A stretch of 64,000 nt of DNA from UBA3946 sp002385755. Lineage in GTDB: Bacteria; Bacillota_I; Bacilli_A; ML615J-28; CAG-698. The notes under the pieces are model-generated. The model was not told where the DNA came from. It ran no database searches and saw only the letters and a program-made list of their open reading frames with translations. A program made the translations under genes and the position numbers. The stretch is from contig JBMNLX010000001.1 in the NCBI GenBank assembly GCA_050953085.1, forward strand, positions 124,001 to 188,000, written 5' to 3'. Every line of letters starts with the position of its first letter. Positions within the stretch are counted from its first letter, which is position 1. This document shows positions 52,521-61,553 of this stretch, piece by piece.

Positions 52521-54173
52521 TTATACGACGTTTTTTCCATCCAACAACTCCGCCGCGAGCGCCTTGCTCGCCGGCGTCGCCGCGCCGTTTGAGATCATCT
52601 CGCCAATCTCGTTAACGCGTCCGGAGTAATCGAGTCGCGTGATTTCCGTCGACGTCCGGTCGCCGGTAACGCGTTTGGTTACGGAAATATGATGATCGGC
52701 GGCGGCCGCTACCTGCGGCAGGTGCGTCACGCAAAGCACTTGCGCTTGTTTGGAAATTTGTTTAATCTTCGCGGCGATGCTGTAAGCGACTGATCCGGAA
52801 ATACCCGCGTCGATCTCGTCAAAAACGATCGTCTGCAGATTGATCTTCGTGAAGAGAATCGCTTTTAAAGCGAGCATAAAACGGGAAAGCTCGCCGCCGG
52901 AGGCGACTTTCGATAACGGCCTTAACGGCTCGCCGGGGTTAAAAGTTATCAGGAAATCAATCTCGTCAATGCCGTTTTCGTAAAACTTCAACTCGGAAAT
53001 ATCATTAAACGCGATCTTAAAAACGGTGTTTTTTAATTGAAGGTCTTCCAATCCCGCTTTTATTTCTTCTTCCAGACGCCGGGCGAGGGCGATTCTTTTT
53101 TCCCTAATCGCGTTCGCCGTTTCCAAAACGGCTTCGCGCGCGCCCGCAAGTTCTTTTTCCAGCGCCGCGAGACGGTAATCATAATTCTCGATCGCGTCGA
53201 TTTCCTCGGAGATTTTATCATGAAGGGCGATGATCTCGGCGGTTGAAAGCTTGTACTTCCTTTTCAAATCGGAATACAGCCCCAGGCGCTCGTTTATCCG
53301 GTCAAGCTCGCCTTCGTCAAATTCGAACTCCTTGGCGTCGCGGCTGACCTCGTCGACCAAATCCTCGAGACTATAATAAAGTTCCTCAAGTCGCCGCTTA
53401 TAATCGGCGTATTTTTTATCGAAACTAGATAGTTTATCCAAATACTCAAGCGACCTGTAAACATTATCGAGCACATTTGCTTCGTCATAAATTCCCGCGA
53501 AGCCCTTGATATTGAGATTGATCTCCTCGAAATTCGTAAGATACGCGGCCCGCGACTTGAGTTCCTCCTCTTCTTCCGGGGAAAGTCGAGCTTTCGAAAG
53601 TTCCGCTTGCTGGTATTTAAGAAACTCGAGCTGCCTGGCGTCGGTTTGCGATTTTTCCGTAAGCTCCCGATGCTTCCCGTCAAGCGCGCGGAAAGTTTTC
53701 AGGCGACGGCGGTATTCCTCCAAATCCTCCTCGACCGCGCGATCGTCAAGAAAACCGAGATAGTTTTTCCGGTTAAATAGCCCCTGGGTATCAAATTGGG
53801 TGTGAATGTCGCCCAACTCGTCGGCCACGGCGGAAAGCTGGGCGAGCGTGACCGTGATATTGTTAATCTTGCACAGGCTCTTGCCGTTGGCGTGGATTTC
53901 CCGGCGCAAAACGAGATAATCATCTTCGCTTTCGCCAAGAAGATTTTTCGCGGCGGGGGGCGTTTCGGAAAAGACGCCCTCGATGATAGCTTTAGTCTCG
54001 CCGTAACGGATTAAATCCGTCGAGGCGCGCCGACCGAACAAAAGATCGATCGCGTCGATAATAAGCGATTTCCCGGCGCCGGTCTCGCCGGTTAGAACGG
54101 TCATCCCTTCGGAAAAATCAACGGATAAATTATCAATAATGGCCAAGTTTTGTACTGTGAGCGTTACGAGCAT
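52521..54173 (-). CDS. recN: DNA repair protein RecN
   Basis: A 550-residue SMC-like repair ATPase. Walker A is GETGAGKS (near residue 30), followed by a long coiled coil (about 150-370), the signature ASGGELSRFMLAL and Walker B VFDEIDAGISG. It acts early at double-strand breaks. In Bacillus it is followed by spoIVB; here about 14.7 kb of AT-rich DNA intervenes. Base composition is host-like. Confidence 0.97.
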   Translation of the reverse strand: MLVTLTVQNLAIIDNLSVDFSEGMTVLTGETGAGKSLIIDAIDLLFGRRASTDLIRYGETKAIIEGVFSETPPAAKNLLGESEDDYLVLRREIHANGKSLCKINNITVTLAQLSAVADELGDIHTQFDTQGLFNRKNYLGFLDDRAVEEDLEEYRRRLKTFRALDGKHRELTEKSQTDARQLEFLKYQQAELSKARLSPEEEEELKSRAAYLTNFEEINLNIKGFAGIYDEANVLDNVYRSLEYLDKLSSFDKKYADYKRRLEELYYSLEDLVDEVSRDAKEFEFDEGELDRINERLGLYSDLKRKYKLSTAEIIALHDKISEEIDAIENYDYRLAALEKELAGAREAVLETANAIREKRIALARRLEEEIKAGLEDLQLKNTVFKIAFNDISELKFYENGIDEIDFLITFNPGEPLRPLSKVASGGELSRFMLALKAILFTKINLQTIVFDEIDAGISGSVAYSIAAKIKQISKQAQVLCVTHLPQVAAAADHHISVTKRVTGDRTSTEITRLDYSGRVNEIGEMISNGAATPASKALAAELLDGKNVV

Positions 54174-54199
54174 AAATACCTACCTGTCCCAATCCATAT

Positions 54200-56026
54200 T
54201 TAGAGATTTTTATTTAAAACGCTTGAAACGTCAAGTCCCAATTCTTTCTTTGTCTCGGCGATCGAGCCGTAATCGACGTAACGGTCGTCAATGCCGTGGA
54301 TAATGATTTTCATGCCCAGATTTAGCCTGGCGTTGGCTTCCAAAAGCGCGGCGGCCAAAGAGCCTTTGATTACGACTTCCTCGACGACGATAACCGTCTT
54401 CCCCGCGAGCCGCGCCAACATCTTCTCGTCAAGCGGTTTGATCGTCCGGGCGTTGACCAAACCGAGATTAAGACCGCGGGCGGTAATCTCGCGCTCGTAC
54501 TCGAGAACGTCGGGCCCGTAGGTTACGATGTTTTTCTCCTTTAGCGGAAGCGCTTCTTCCCATGACAAAATGTCGCTGACCGGCGCGATATTTTCTATCA
54601 TCGTCGTTTTCGCTTTCGGGTAACGGATAGCGATCGGTCCGGTTTGCTTATTCAATGCGTAGTCAATCTGGCTCGCCGCCTCGTTTAAGTCCTTGGGCAT
54701 CATAATCGTCATATTCGGAAGGTGCGAAAGGTACGCCAGGTCAAAAATTCCCTGGTGGGTATCGCCGTCGGCTCCGACAATCCCGGCGCGGTCGATTAAA
54801 AACACTACATGGGAATCGCTTCTCGCGACGTCATGGTTAATCTCGTCATAAGCGCGCTGAAGAAATGTCGAGTATATGGCGACGACGGGAATTCTCCCGC
54901 AGCGCGAAAGCGCCGAAGCCATAACGACGCCGTGTTCCTCGGCGATCCCGACGTCAATGATTTGCTTGGGAAGTTCCTCGGTAAAGCGTTCGAGACCGGC
55001 GCCGTAAATCATCGCCGCGGATATCACGGTAATTTTTTGGTTCGCGCGCGCGAAATCAAGCAACAAGCGCCCGATCCCCTCGCTCCAGGTTGTAACGCCC
55101 GCCGGCAATTTTTCGCGCTGTTTTCCGGTCGCGATATCAAAAGGCCCGATCCCGTGCCAAACGCCGATTTGATCTTGCTCGGAAAATGGATAGCCTTTGC
55201 CTTTTACCGTTTTCACGTGTATGATAAGCGACTGTTCCGAGCGTTTGGCATACTCGAAATACGTGATCAGCGTTTTTATATTATGTCCGTTTAAGGGACC
55301 GAAATAACGGTACCCGAGCGAGACAAGCGGGTTGCCTCGATAAACGTATGTCTTGAAACCCTCTTTAAGCCAATAAAACGCCCGATGGATAAAGCGCGGC
55401 GTTATTTTCTTTAATAAATTGTACGACTTTCTGATTCTGATGCGGTTAAACATTTTCGATAAACTGCCGACATTCCGCGAGATCGACATATCGTTATCGT
55501 TTAAAATAATGATAACCTTATGCTTTTTCCCGCCGCCAAGGCTGCCGAGATGATTTAAGGCGGAGAGAGCTAATCCGTTCTGAAACGAACCGTCGCCGAT
55601 CACCGCCACGACCTCGCCGATATCGCAGCCCGCCTCCTTGGCGGCCAAAAAGCCGGCGGCGGCGGAAATCGAGGTCGACGAGTGACCGGCTTCCCAAACA
55701 TCATGTTCGCTTTCTTGGTATTTAAGGAAGCCGCTGATGCCGTTTTTCTTCCGGAGGCGGGGAAAACCCGCCGCCCTCCCGGTCAGAATTTTATGGGCAT
55801 AAGCCTGGTGGCCGACGTCAAAGATAATTTTATCCTTGGGGCTTGAGAAAACATAATGAAGAGCGATGATCAGCTCCACCGTCCCCAAATTGGAGGACAG
55901 GTGGCCGCCGGTTTCGCTCACGTTTTCGATAATAAAGGCGCGGATTTGCTCGGCCAGTCGTTCCAGTTCCTTAACCGACAACCCCTTCACAAAATCCGGC
56001 GACTTAATTTCTTCCAACTTAATCAT
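54200..56026 (-). CDS. dxs: 1-Deoxy-D-xylulose-5-phosphate synthase
   Basis: A 608-residue thiamine diphosphate enzyme that makes DXP, the first step of the MEP isoprenoid route. It has the TPP motif GDGSFQNG...LNDND and the transketolase C-terminal domains. TPP supply connects it with the riboswitch-controlled ThiT. Its start overlaps the ispA stop by 4 bp. The ispA-dxs order is as in Bacillus. Confidence 0.97.
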   Translation of the reverse strand: MIKLEEIKSPDFVKGLSVKELERLAEQIRAFIIENVSETGGHLSSNLGTVELIIALHYVFSSPKDKIIFDVGHQAYAHKILTGRAAGFPRLRKKNGISGFLKYQESEHDVWEAGHSSTSISAAAGFLAAKEAGCDIGEVVAVIGDGSFQNGLALSALNHLGSLGGGKKHKVIIILNDNDMSISRNVGSLSKMFNRIRIRKSYNLLKKITPRFIHRAFYWLKEGFKTYVYRGNPLVSLGYRYFGPLNGHNIKTLITYFEYAKRSEQSLIIHVKTVKGKGYPFSEQDQIGVWHGIGPFDIATGKQREKLPAGVTTWSEGIGRLLLDFARANQKITVISAAMIYGAGLERFTEELPKQIIDVGIAEEHGVVMASALSRCGRIPVVAIYSTFLQRAYDEINHDVARSDSHVVFLIDRAGIVGADGDTHQGIFDLAYLSHLPNMTIMMPKDLNEAASQIDYALNKQTGPIAIRYPKAKTTMIENIAPVSDILSWEEALPLKEKNIVTYGPDVLEYEREITARGLNLGLVNARTIKPLDEKMLARLAGKTVIVVEEVVIKGSLAAALLEANARLNLGMKIIIHGIDDRYVDYGSIAETKKELGLDVSSVLNKNL

Positions 56027-56847
56027 AGGTTCCTCAGAACGATTTGATGCGTTAATTTTTCTCCCAATGTCTTTTTTACAATCCCCAGGGCTTTTTCCTT
56101 GTATTCGGAAAAAATCTCTTTCGCCGGCTCGATGCCGACGATAATCGGGTAAGTCGCCTTGTTGGATTCAAGATCGCTTTTCCCGTCGATTTGAATATAT
56201 ATATCGTCCAGGTCGTCTTTTATCTGAAACGCCAAACCGAAATAACGGGAAAAATCCTCCAAGACGCCGCGCGTCTCGTCGGAAACGCCGGCGATCTCCG
56301 CGGCGCTCAAGACGGCGAGCGAAAACAGGTCTGTTGTCTTGCGCTCGTAAATCGTCTCGATATCCGACAAGGTTATTTTTTTATCTACCGACAGGATATC
56401 GAGAACCTGGCCGGCGACCATTCCGTTTCCGCCGCAGTAACGCGAGGCGAGACGGATCAACGCGAGCGCGGTCTCGGGATCCGCGGGCGTTCGCGCGAAC
56501 ATCTCGAAAGAGTCGGTCAGCAGGGCGTCGGCCGCGAGTATCGCGAGCGCCTCGCCGTATTTTTTATGCAGCGAGGGCACGCCGCGACGAAAATCGTCGT
56601 CGTCCATCGCCGGCAAATCGTCGTGAATAAGCGAATAAGTGTGAATCATTTCAATCGCCGCCGCCGGGTACCTGCCGACCCGGACATCGGCGTCCATATC
56701 GGCTAGGATACTCAATAAAAGCAACGGTCTGAGTCTTTTGCCGCCGGAAAATAGCGCGTAATTAATCGCCTTTTTTAATTCCGGGTTGGCGACGGAGGAC
56801 GCGTACTCCATCAAAGCCTCTTCGATCAGCTTGTTAAGTTCCGTCAT
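56023..56847 (-). CDS. ispA: Polyprenyl (farnesyl) diphosphate synthase
   Basis: A 274-residue prenyl transferase. The first aspartate-rich motif is DDLPAMDDDDFRRG (near residue 77) and the second KDDLDD. It condenses isopentenyl units made from the Dxs pathway. It starts 2 bp after the xseB stop. Confidence 0.94.
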   Translation of the reverse strand: MTELNKLIEEALMEYASSVANPELKKAINYALFSGGKRLRPLLLLSILADMDADVRVGRYPAAAIEMIHTYSLIHDDLPAMDDDDFRRGVPSLHKKYGEALAILAADALLTDSFEMFARTPADPETALALIRLASRYCGGNGMVAGQVLDILSVDKKITLSDIETIYERKTTDLFSLAVLSAAEIAGVSDETRGVLEDFSRYFGLAFQIKDDLDDIYIQIDGKSDLESNKATYPIIVGIEPAKEIFSEYKEKALGIVKKTLGEKLTHQIVLRNL

Positions 56848-56848
56848 T

Positions 56849-57022
56849 TTATTCCTCCATTTTTTGCACTATGACTTCTTTGGCGCTTAAGAGCTTTTCC
56901 TTGCAAAGAGCGGAAAGCTCCATGCCGCGTTTGTATTTCTCGATCGATTCTTCGAGCGAGAGATTTCCGCTTTCCAGCGCTTCGACTATCTCTTCGAGTT
57001 CCTTTAATAATTCCTCAAACAT
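56849..57022 (-). CDS. xseB: Exodeoxyribonuclease VII small subunit
   Basis: A 57-residue helical-hairpin protein with the family core FEELLKELEEIVEALESG, then LSLEESIEKYKRGMEL. It partners XseA, whose frame is broken upstream. The ATG at 57022 overlaps the end of xseA closely. Confidence 0.95.
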   Translation of the reverse strand: MFEELLKELEEIVEALESGNLSLEESIEKYKRGMELSALCKEKLLSAKEVIVQKMEE

Positions 57023-57025
57023 AGT

Positions 57026-58367
57026 TTACTCCTCATCTTTCGTTTTTTTCGGCAGGGCGGGGAGCTCCCCGTCGTAGAACCTGACCGTGAACTGCCGGTC
57101 ATAAGCGATATCCGCGCGCCGGGTCACGAGTTTTCCGTCCTGATAGATCAAAGTATAACCTTTTTTCATCAAATTCAGGGGATTAAGTATATTAATCTTA
57201 TCGAGATAAAATTGATATTGTTTTTCCCAATTTCCGATCGCCTGCCGGTAACGGGCCGTAAGCCGGGAAGCGAGACCCTCGACGGCCGCGCCTTTCTCGG
57301 CGATTCTCCCGGCGATATTATAGGCCAAAACCCGCTTATCTAACTCCCCGACGCGCGCGAGACCGGCTTCGACCATGGCGAGCGGGGAATGAACCTTAAG
57401 GCTGTAAGTAAGGCGCTCCCATTCCTTTTCCCACCGGCCGATGACCTCGCCGAAGTTCTTGAAATGGTGGCGGTTAACGATGTGCTGATAATCATAAAAT
57501 TTCTTTTCCAGGATTCTTTTAAGGTGATACCTCAACAGATTTGTTTTCTCGTTGACCTCGCGAGCCAAAAGATGGCGGTCTTTCGTCACGAGGACGGCGG
57601 CGCCTGTCGGCGTCGGGGCGCGCTTTGAAGAAACATAGTCCGCGATCGTAAAATCGGTCTCGTGGCCGATGCCGGTTACGGTCGGGATCCGGCTTGCGAA
57701 AATCGCCCGAGCGAGCGTCTCGTTATTAAAACATGATAAATCTTCGAAACTGCCGCCGCCGCGAGCGATGATGATCACGTCGGCGATGGCGTCGCGGTTC
57801 GCCCGTTCCAAGGCGGCGATTAACGACCGCGGCGCTTCCGCGCCCTGGACGAGCGACGGGTAAAGATAGACGGTGACGAAAGGATAGCGCTTGTTGATCG
57901 TCGAGAGAATATCCTGAAGAGGCGTCGGCGGTCGGCGAGGTGATAACGGCGATTTTTTCGGGAGATTCCGGCACCTTAAGTTTCTTGTCTTCGTCGAAGA
58001 GGCCTTCCTTTTGAAGTTTTTCCTTCAGGCGCAGGAAATTAAGATAAATATCGCCGAGACCCGCTTCTTTCATATCCGTGACGTTAACGCTGTAAGAGCC
58101 GCCTTTTTGATAGACGGTGACGCTCCCCCTAATCAAGACCGTCATCCCGTCCGCCGGCATAAACGCGAGCCGGCGGGCGACGGAAGCGAACACGATTCCG
58201 CGGATTTCCGAAAACTCGTCCTTCAGGGAAAAATAAAGATGACCGCCCGAGATCCTCAAGTTGGATATCTCGCCCTTGATATGGATATTTTTCAGGTTCG
58301 CGTCGGTATCGAATTTATAGGCAAGGTAGCGGTTCAGGGCGCTAACGGTTAAATATTTATTCTCCAT
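57026..58367 (-). CDS. xseA: Exodeoxyribonuclease VII large subunit, broken by a one-base frameshift
   Basis: The 5' part (from 58367) encodes the OB-fold domain and KIAVITSPTAD; the 3' part (to 57026) encodes the catalytic domain, including IARGGGSFEDL, TGIGHETD and APTPTGAA, in a different frame. The shift lies at 57921-57938 in a GGCGTCGGCGGTCGG repeat and fits one extra G. With it removed the protein reads TSPTPTPLQDILSTI across the joint and totals about 446 residues, the family norm. It is either a recent inactivation or a sequence error. Confidence 0.9.
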
Positions 58368-58773
58368 CGATATACTTCCTTATCTCGTCCAACAGCCGGT
58401 TATTAAAACGGGCGGATGTTTTATCGCCCAGGTCGCTGTATTCGTGGGTAATGTTAATGATTTCGTTGATAATAATGCTCTTCGGGGTAAGGGTATGAAG
58501 CATCTCGTAGACGCCGATCTGAATCAAGACGCGGTCAACGGCCGAAAGCCGGGAAAACGACCAATTCTTGATATTTAAGTTTATCACGCGGTTTATCTCG
58601 TCGCGGTTCTCAAGCACGCCCGCGACGAGTTCTTTGAAAAAATCATCGTCGTAGGGAACCGCGCCGTCGGCGTCGATAATGGCGTTCAAATACTCGATAT
58701 CGATCAGTTCGCCGGTGATTTCGTAATTATATAATACCATCATTGCTTTAATTCTGCTATTATTACGCCTCAT
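58357..58773 (-). CDS. nusB: Transcription antitermination factor NusB
   Basis: A 138-residue all-helical protein binding boxA RNA in rRNA antitermination. The N-terminus RRNNSRIKAMMVLYNYE and the C-terminal segment PKSIIINEIINITHEYSD are typical. The ATG at 58773 has AGGTG five bases upstream and replaces a GTG six bases earlier. It overlaps xseA by 11 bp. Confidence 0.94.
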   Translation of the reverse strand: MRRNNSRIKAMMVLYNYEITGELIDIEYLNAIIDADGAVPYDDDFFKELVAGVLENRDEINRVINLNIKNWSFSRLSAVDRVLIQIGVYEMLHTLTPKSIIINEIINITHEYSDLGDKTSARFNNRLLDEIRKYIDGE

Positions 58774-58850
58774 ATACACACCTGATACTATATTTTAACA
58801 TATCGCGCGGCAATTTTAAAGTTTAAAATTGTTTTTTCAAACGTCCGCAT

Positions 58851-58876
58851 AAAAAGAGAGGTTGCCCAGGCAACCC
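58851..58876 (-). terminator. Terminator of spoIIIAH
   Basis: GGTTGCC pairs with GGCAACC around CA, followed by a U-rich tract on the minus strand. Confidence 0.8.
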
Positions 58877-58903
58877 TCATCCCTTTACCGCTATCGCGTT
58901 TAT

Positions 58904-59416
58904 TTAACCGGCAGTGCCGCTGACTTGCTCTACCGTCTGGAAATTGACGTAAATGTTGTCAAACTGGAAATTAAAGTTTTGCATCGCCATAATCAGGATC
59001 TCGTTCGCCTCGGCAATCGAGTGTTCGTCGGCAACGACGAGTACTTCCACGCCTTGCGAGGTGGCGTGAACAAAACAATCCTGGTAGCCGGCGTTGATGA
59101 CTTGCAGTTCAAGAAGCAATTCCTTCTCGTTTAAGAAATTTATATAGCGTTTTTCGTCAATCGCCGCCGTTTTTTGTTCAAGGGTAGCGGTGCTGTCGGC
59201 AATAATCGCGTCCAATCCCAAAACGACTTGCGCTCTTTCCTCCCGGACCGCGAGACGCATTTCCGTCAGTTCCTCAAGGCGGCCGGTGGTCGTTTTGTCG
59301 CCGTCATCTTCATCGGTTGGTTTGCTGAATGGTGATTTGATATAATAAATGGTTAACATCATCACCAGAGTTAATAGTATCAATGCCAGTTGATTTTTCT
59401 TAAGCAAAAATCTCAC
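58904..59416 (-). CDS. spoIIIAH: SpoIIIAH-like channel protein
   Basis: A 170-residue protein with one N-terminal membrane helix (about residues 8-26), an acidic linker and a C-terminal YscJ/FliF-like domain (ELLLELQVINAGYQDCFVHA then VEVLVVADE). In Bacillus it pairs with SpoIIQ across the intermembrane space of the engulfed forespore. Only this member of the spoIIIA operon is visible, next to nusB as in Bacillus, but the genes upstream are two DUF1189-like paralogues. Confidence 0.85.
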   Translation of the reverse strand: MRFLLKKNQLALILLTLVMMLTIYYIKSPFSKPTDEDDGDKTTTGRLEELTEMRLAVREERAQVVLGLDAIIADSTATLEQKTAAIDEKRYINFLNEKELLLELQVINAGYQDCFVHATSQGVEVLVVADEHSIAEANEILIMAMQNFNFQFDNIYVNFQTVEQVSGTAG

Positions 59417-59466
59417 CCTCCATAGTCAATAAACTATATGAAGATGAGATAAAATTTATACCATCA

Positions 59467-60441
59467 TTAAACCAAATCTTCGGTATTATTTATCGCCGCG
59501 AGACTGATTAAATAAAAGAGAGAAAAGACATAAATATAGATATTCAAAAGTTTCGGGAAAAACCACAAGAAAATAAAGAAGACGATGGTTACGGGAACGC
59601 TCGCGATCGCCGCGATATTATAGTATTCCTTAAACTTCTTCATAATGCCGTTTTTCCGGAAAAACACCCATAATATTATAACCGTAATGAGAGTGAACAA
59701 TACGCAGATCAAAAATGAAAACGAATAGGACTTTAGTTTAATCGTGTTGACGTTGCCGATAATCAGTTGCTCGAGAATATAGTCGCCGATTTTATAGCCG
59801 TTATTCTGGGGATTGTCGATATGAAATCGGAAGTCGGGAATATTGTTTTGATAATATACTTTTTTGCTTACGGTTTTCAAAGGCCGCCCGTAGTGGGATT
59901 TATTCAACTTGTCGATTCCCCAGGGATGCGCTTGGAAATAAAGGGCGTCGGAGGAAAGCATCAATAAATAATACTCGACGTTTTCCTCGTAGGGAAATTC
60001 CTCGACCGTGAATTTTTCCAACGGGTTAAAAGCGACTTCTTCTTCGTCCAAATACACTTTATTGACGTCGAACAAATCGACAACGATTACGAGCTTCTTT
60101 CTCACGCCGTCGGCGTCGAACGCTATTTCCCTTATGTAGTATGCGATCTCGCCCAAAACCTCCGATTTTAACTCGCGACCGTCCTCGACCGCGAGCTCTT
60201 TGCTCACGAGATCGGCGATTACGTTGTTTACGACGGGGGTGTCGGGGAGTTGTTCAAGAACGAGGTAGTTGTAATTCCCGCGGATGTCGCTCTCGTTAAC
60301 GATGCGGTTGCTGCTGACCGGTATTCCCAACAAGAACGAGGATATCACGAAGATACCGAGGGCGATCGCCAGGTTCATCGATTTATATTTAATCATATGC
60401 ACGGGCAGCACAAACGATTTTAATAAATCCCAAACTTTCAT
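59467..60441 (-). CDS. DUF1189-like membrane protein, copy 1
   Basis: A 324-residue protein with one N-terminal helix (about residues 25-45), a large extracytoplasmic domain (about 50-230) and three C-terminal helices. The cytoplasmic loop FRKNGIMKKFKEYYNIAAIASV matches the DUF1189 pattern. It is a paralogue of the next gene upstream, 10 bp away. The role is unknown; it may be in one operon with spoIIIAH (50 bp downstream). Confidence 0.7.
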   Translation of the reverse strand: MKVWDLLKSFVLPVHMIKYKSMNLAIALGIFVISSFLLGIPVSSNRIVNESDIRGNYNYLVLEQLPDTPVVNNVIADLVSKELAVEDGRELKSEVLGEIAYYIREIAFDADGVRKKLVIVVDLFDVNKVYLDEEEVAFNPLEKFTVEEFPYEENVEYYLLMLSSDALYFQAHPWGIDKLNKSHYGRPLKTVSKKVYYQNNIPDFRFHIDNPQNNGYKIGDYILEQLIIGNVNTIKLKSYSFSFLICVLFTLITVIILWVFFRKNGIMKKFKEYYNIAAIASVPVTIVFFIFLWFFPKLLNIYIYVFSLFYLISLAAINNTEDLV

Positions 60442-60450
60442 ACGGACTCC

Positions 60451-61434
60451 TTATATTAAACTTTTTTCCGCTGCGTCCGGCGCGTTATTGATACGGTAAA
60501 GAACGTAGATATAATAAACCGCGAAAATAAAGATATACCAGTTGATCACGGCCGGGAGGAACCAAGCCGCGACGAATGTCAAAAGCAATGGCGCGATGCT
60601 CGAAATCGCGGCGATATTGTAGTATTCTTTAAAATACTTAAGCCGCCCGGTCCGCTTGAAGACCAGCCAAAACATGAAGATAAAGATTAGCGGCATCAAG
60701 AACATGATCCAGAATATATTCAAAATCGAACTCGACACGTAATTATCCAAAATCCCCTCGACGATTTTTCGCGCCAGGTATGGGCCGATTTGATAGCCGT
60801 ACGCTTCCGGTTCGTCAATGGTTAACGAAAACTCCTTATAAATCGCGTAGGGAACCGAGATTCTGGCGCCGATAAGCTCGTGATCGCCGTGCTTAACCGG
60901 GTCTTTCATCTCATCCTCGTCAAGCATCGTGAAAGCCTGGTAGTAGATGCCCGCCGGGGTCAAAACGACAAAATAATCTTCTTCGTTTTCCACGTACGGG
61001 TAATCCTTGCTTTCAAAGCCTTTGTTTAGATCGAGTTGCGGTTCTTCCTCGATATAATAATCGATGAAAAAATGCAGTTTCTTCGTATAACCCGTTTCCT
61101 CATGATGGAAAACAAAAGTCTCTTCCACCAATTCTCCGTCTTCAAGGCCGTCGCAGACGAGCCGCTTGTTTTTATCGATCGCGCACCCCATATCTTTAAG
61201 CCGTTTCGCGAATTGATTAACTTCCTCGTCATCCGGCAAATCTTGAAGGGGAATCAGCGTGTAGTCTTGTTCAAAAACCGGCCCTTGGCGAAGGATCGCC
61301 TCCTTAAACGGGAAATAAATAATTTGGACCGACAAAAGGAAAATGATGATCGCGATTAAAACGCTCATCGTTCGGAAGCGGGCCATTTTTAAGGGACTGA
61401 CTAACGACAGTAAAAAATCCGTAAATTTTTGCAT
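60451..61434 (-). CDS. DUF1189-like membrane protein, copy 2
   Basis: A 327-residue paralogue of copy 1, with the same plan: helix at about residues 20-42, a large acidic extracytoplasmic domain and three C-terminal helices around FKEYYNIAAISSIAPLLLTF. The membrane ends are most conserved, and the extracytoplasmic domains are diverged. The pair probably arose by tandem duplication. Confidence 0.7.
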   Translation of the reverse strand: MQKFTDFLLSLVSPLKMARFRTMSVLIAIIIFLLSVQIIYFPFKEAILRQGPVFEQDYTLIPLQDLPDDEEVNQFAKRLKDMGCAIDKNKRLVCDGLEDGELVEETFVFHHEETGYTKKLHFFIDYYIEEEPQLDLNKGFESKDYPYVENEEDYFVVLTPAGIYYQAFTMLDEDEMKDPVKHGDHELIGARISVPYAIYKEFSLTIDEPEAYGYQIGPYLARKIVEGILDNYVSSSILNIFWIMFLMPLIFIFMFWLVFKRTGRLKYFKEYYNIAAISSIAPLLLTFVAAWFLPAVINWYIFIFAVYYIYVLYRINNAPDAAEKSLI

Positions 61435-61553
61435 ATTTGCTCCATTCTAGTGCTTGTTGTAATAATTAAACACACATGTCAAGTATTATATCATATCCGC
61501 CGGGTTCGGGCAATATAAATCGCCGGGAGCGCGGGACAAAAACCGCGCCATTG

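Noticed and set aside
27465..57940. Programmed ribosomal frameshifting in hisS and xseA
   Set aside because: No slippery heptamer or downstream stimulatory hairpin is apparent at either site, and such control is not known for these genes.
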